64,000 nucleotides of DNA from Haemonchus contortus. Lineage: Eukaryota > Nematoda > Chromadorea > Rhabditida > Trichostrongylidae. Each line of letters begins with the position of its first letter. Position 1 is the stretch's first letter. The DNA is taken from assembly GCA_000469685.2 (NCBI GenBank), contig LS997565.1:10360505-10424504 (forward strand). Reading direction: 5' to 3'. Under the pieces are notes generated by a model. The model was not told where the DNA came from. It did no database searches and worked only from the letters and a program-made list of their open reading frames with translations. Position numbers and translations under genes: made by a program. Shown in pieces: positions 62,173 through 64,000 of the stretch.

Positions 62173-64000
62173 TCGGTCTTGGAAAGGGTGCTTCACCATC
62201 AGAAGAAAAACAATGCTCTGAATGTTTCCGTTCGAGAGGACCTCTATGAAAGCCTCGCTAAGTTCCATAACATTCAATAAACAGTGTCATCAAGCCTCTT
62301 CATACTGAAAAAATATACGCCATAAAGATCAGCTGTACTACTGAGTGGAAATGAAAAGACATGACCTCAGCATAATGGAGAAAAAATGGAAAAAATGGAT
62401 GGATTGAACGGCGCTTGAAGTAATATGGATGACAGTGAGTCTTGAAGTGGCAGGTCTCACAATAAGATTGTCTAATGTTAGGAAAGGAGAGTTGTAATCT
62501 AGAAAAGTTTTCAACCTACTCAAGGGCCAGAATTGAAAAAAAGCTAGGCACTATGTACCTGAGATTTCGAAGCCTACTCCGTTTGCTTACTCGGGCGACT
62601 TGCAGTAAAGTTTTTGGTCAGTACATGAAAAATAATAACGGAATAATGGGCTGAAAAGTGGTTTGAGAACAACCTATTTTCCGAGGCCTTTTTGAAAGGT
62701 CCATTTTCTGAAACATGGCCTTCCTTCTGCTGTTTTTTCGAATAAACAACTTCTTCTTTGCCCCAACATTTCTGAACCTCTCGAGGGCGAATGTTAGCTC
62801 GAATTCTACGTAGAATGGCCCTCAAGTTAATGAATTATTCAAGAACTCCACCACTCATCTAACTTTCCGGAACCAATTTTTTGGCGCCTTTTCGAACGGT
62901 TCATTTTCTAGAAGTCAGGGTCGTCACGAACGGAAATGATGGCCGAAAATTGCTGCTTTACGAGTCTGAATTGGGTCATGCTTCGCAAGTGAGTTTCGGC
63001 AATTTGAAACCATTTAAAGGTCTTAATATGCTCTGTGAGGTCGAGACTACTACCTGTTAATATTACGGTACAATGAAGCGCTACGATACATGATATACTG
63101 AAGCTGGTACAGACGGTTCAATGGCGAGGAAATGAGCCTATAGTGGCCAGAGGAGGACGAGATTTGGACCGAGATTGGCAATAGACATTTTTCCACCTTT
63201 ACAAACAGTTCCATCAGCTAGCGAAGCTGAAATTCCCGATTCTGATGGGAGATCTTCCTGTTAGGTCCTTCAAATGAAACAGAGCCCACTTTGGAACCTA
63301 GATCTAGTCCATCCATCTACTATTACAGATATCGATCGATTTTCAACAAAGGACCCAAAGGGGCCAAATAAATGTAAGGGCTACTAAGGGCAATATAAGT
63401 GACCAATGGAGTGACCAAACAATGGGTAAAAGTGAAGTTGACTGATAGGAGGTCATCGTTGACGGAAATAAAGCGAGACCGATCGCGGTCTCGACCACCG
63501 CCCGCGTGTACGCGCAAACAGAACGTCTCCGCCGTCCCCACGTCGTCTCGCTGTGGTCAACTCGAGAACGGATTACCGTACGATTTGAGTTGATTTACAC
63601 ACCTCATTATACTGTTATGACGTCATTACAGTATTCAGGGAACTTTCAAGAAAGGATTCCAAGCAAGTGAAGATAGAGAGAAGTAGTCCAGGCTTGAGAC
63701 TGTGTTTTTTTTTGATGACCCTGTCTCTTTAAATGTCCTAGAGGCTACAGTTCAACAGAAATCCGACGATTCCAACAGGGAAATGAAAGTGCCGAGGTTG
63801 AGAAAGAGATGGAGCAGTACCCTAAGTTCTACAGTAACTTTTACTCTTCTATGGCATTCATATTTGTTACAATACGAGTGCTTCATTTGGCCAACAGAGG
63901 AAACGCGAAGGAAAAGTCGTTTTGAAAGACCGGAGAGTGGTTTGGAGCTCCTAATTTCAAATTCACCCGAGCACTCCACTGCACTGAGCTAGCGCAACAA

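Larger units (their letters stand above)
56836..64000. other. Upstream region of the large gene, no convincing gene
   Basis: This should contain the first exon or promoter of the large gene, but I could not find a signal-peptide exon. It holds SINE-like copies, a LINE remnant and a second MITE copy. ORF 60703-61221 (172 codons) includes the SINE 3' segment and is not a gene candidate. A poly-G run (59040-59050) and AT-rich stretches are otherwise unremarkable. Confidence 0.6.

Overview
The window looks like nuclear DNA of a clade V (strongylid or hookworm-like) nematode. The evidence is many small exons with GT...TTTCAG introns, animal-type extracellular modules, a eukaryotic tRNA-Glu, and introns full of foldback and SINE-like repeats. 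The exact species is an inference I cannot settle from sequence alone.

Layout. (1) 452-5119, plus strand: 21 exons covering about 874 codons of the C-terminal part of the 26S proteasome subunit RPN1/PSMD2; its 5' end lies left of the window. (2) 5120-6863: intergenic space between two convergent genes, holding a compact palindromic element. (3) 6864-56835, minus strand: one very large gene. I could trace about 85 exons (about 10.4 kb of coding sequence, about 3,460 residues), with splice phases agreeing at almost every junction. It encodes a single-pass membrane protein: C-type lectin, LDLa, three CUB, CCP/sushi domains, EGF, discoidin, more CCP, second discoidin, HYR pair, CCP, GCC2_GCC3, about 14 EGF, laminin-G, HYR, CCP, GCC2_GCC3, two EGF, TM helix, acidic tail. 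This is the domain order I know for Drosophila Uninflatable, an apical epithelial surface protein. The signal-peptide exon was not found. (4) 27303-32650, plus strand, nested in the 13.25-kb intron of that gene: a six-exon four-transmembrane protein. (5) 56836-64000: no convincing gene; SINE, MITE and LINE remnants.

Introns of the big gene also hold a tRNA-Glu gene (45628-45699), a tRNA-like sequence with a perfect 71-bp direct duplication, a 12-bp-TIR MITE family (second copy near 62 kb), a 0.6-kb foldback element, and a composite repeat at 46.2-49.9 kb. Inside that composite, about 1.7 kb of TACA microsatellite appears to have grown out of the repeat's own tail.

The most notable observations are the reconstructed uninflatable-type gene with an internally duplicated HYR-CCP-(unassigned)-GCC2_GCC3-EGF cassette, the antisense nested four-TM gene, and the microsatellite birth site. 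A few junctions (exons 9/10, 17/18, 31/32, 73/74) do not join cleanly and are flagged.
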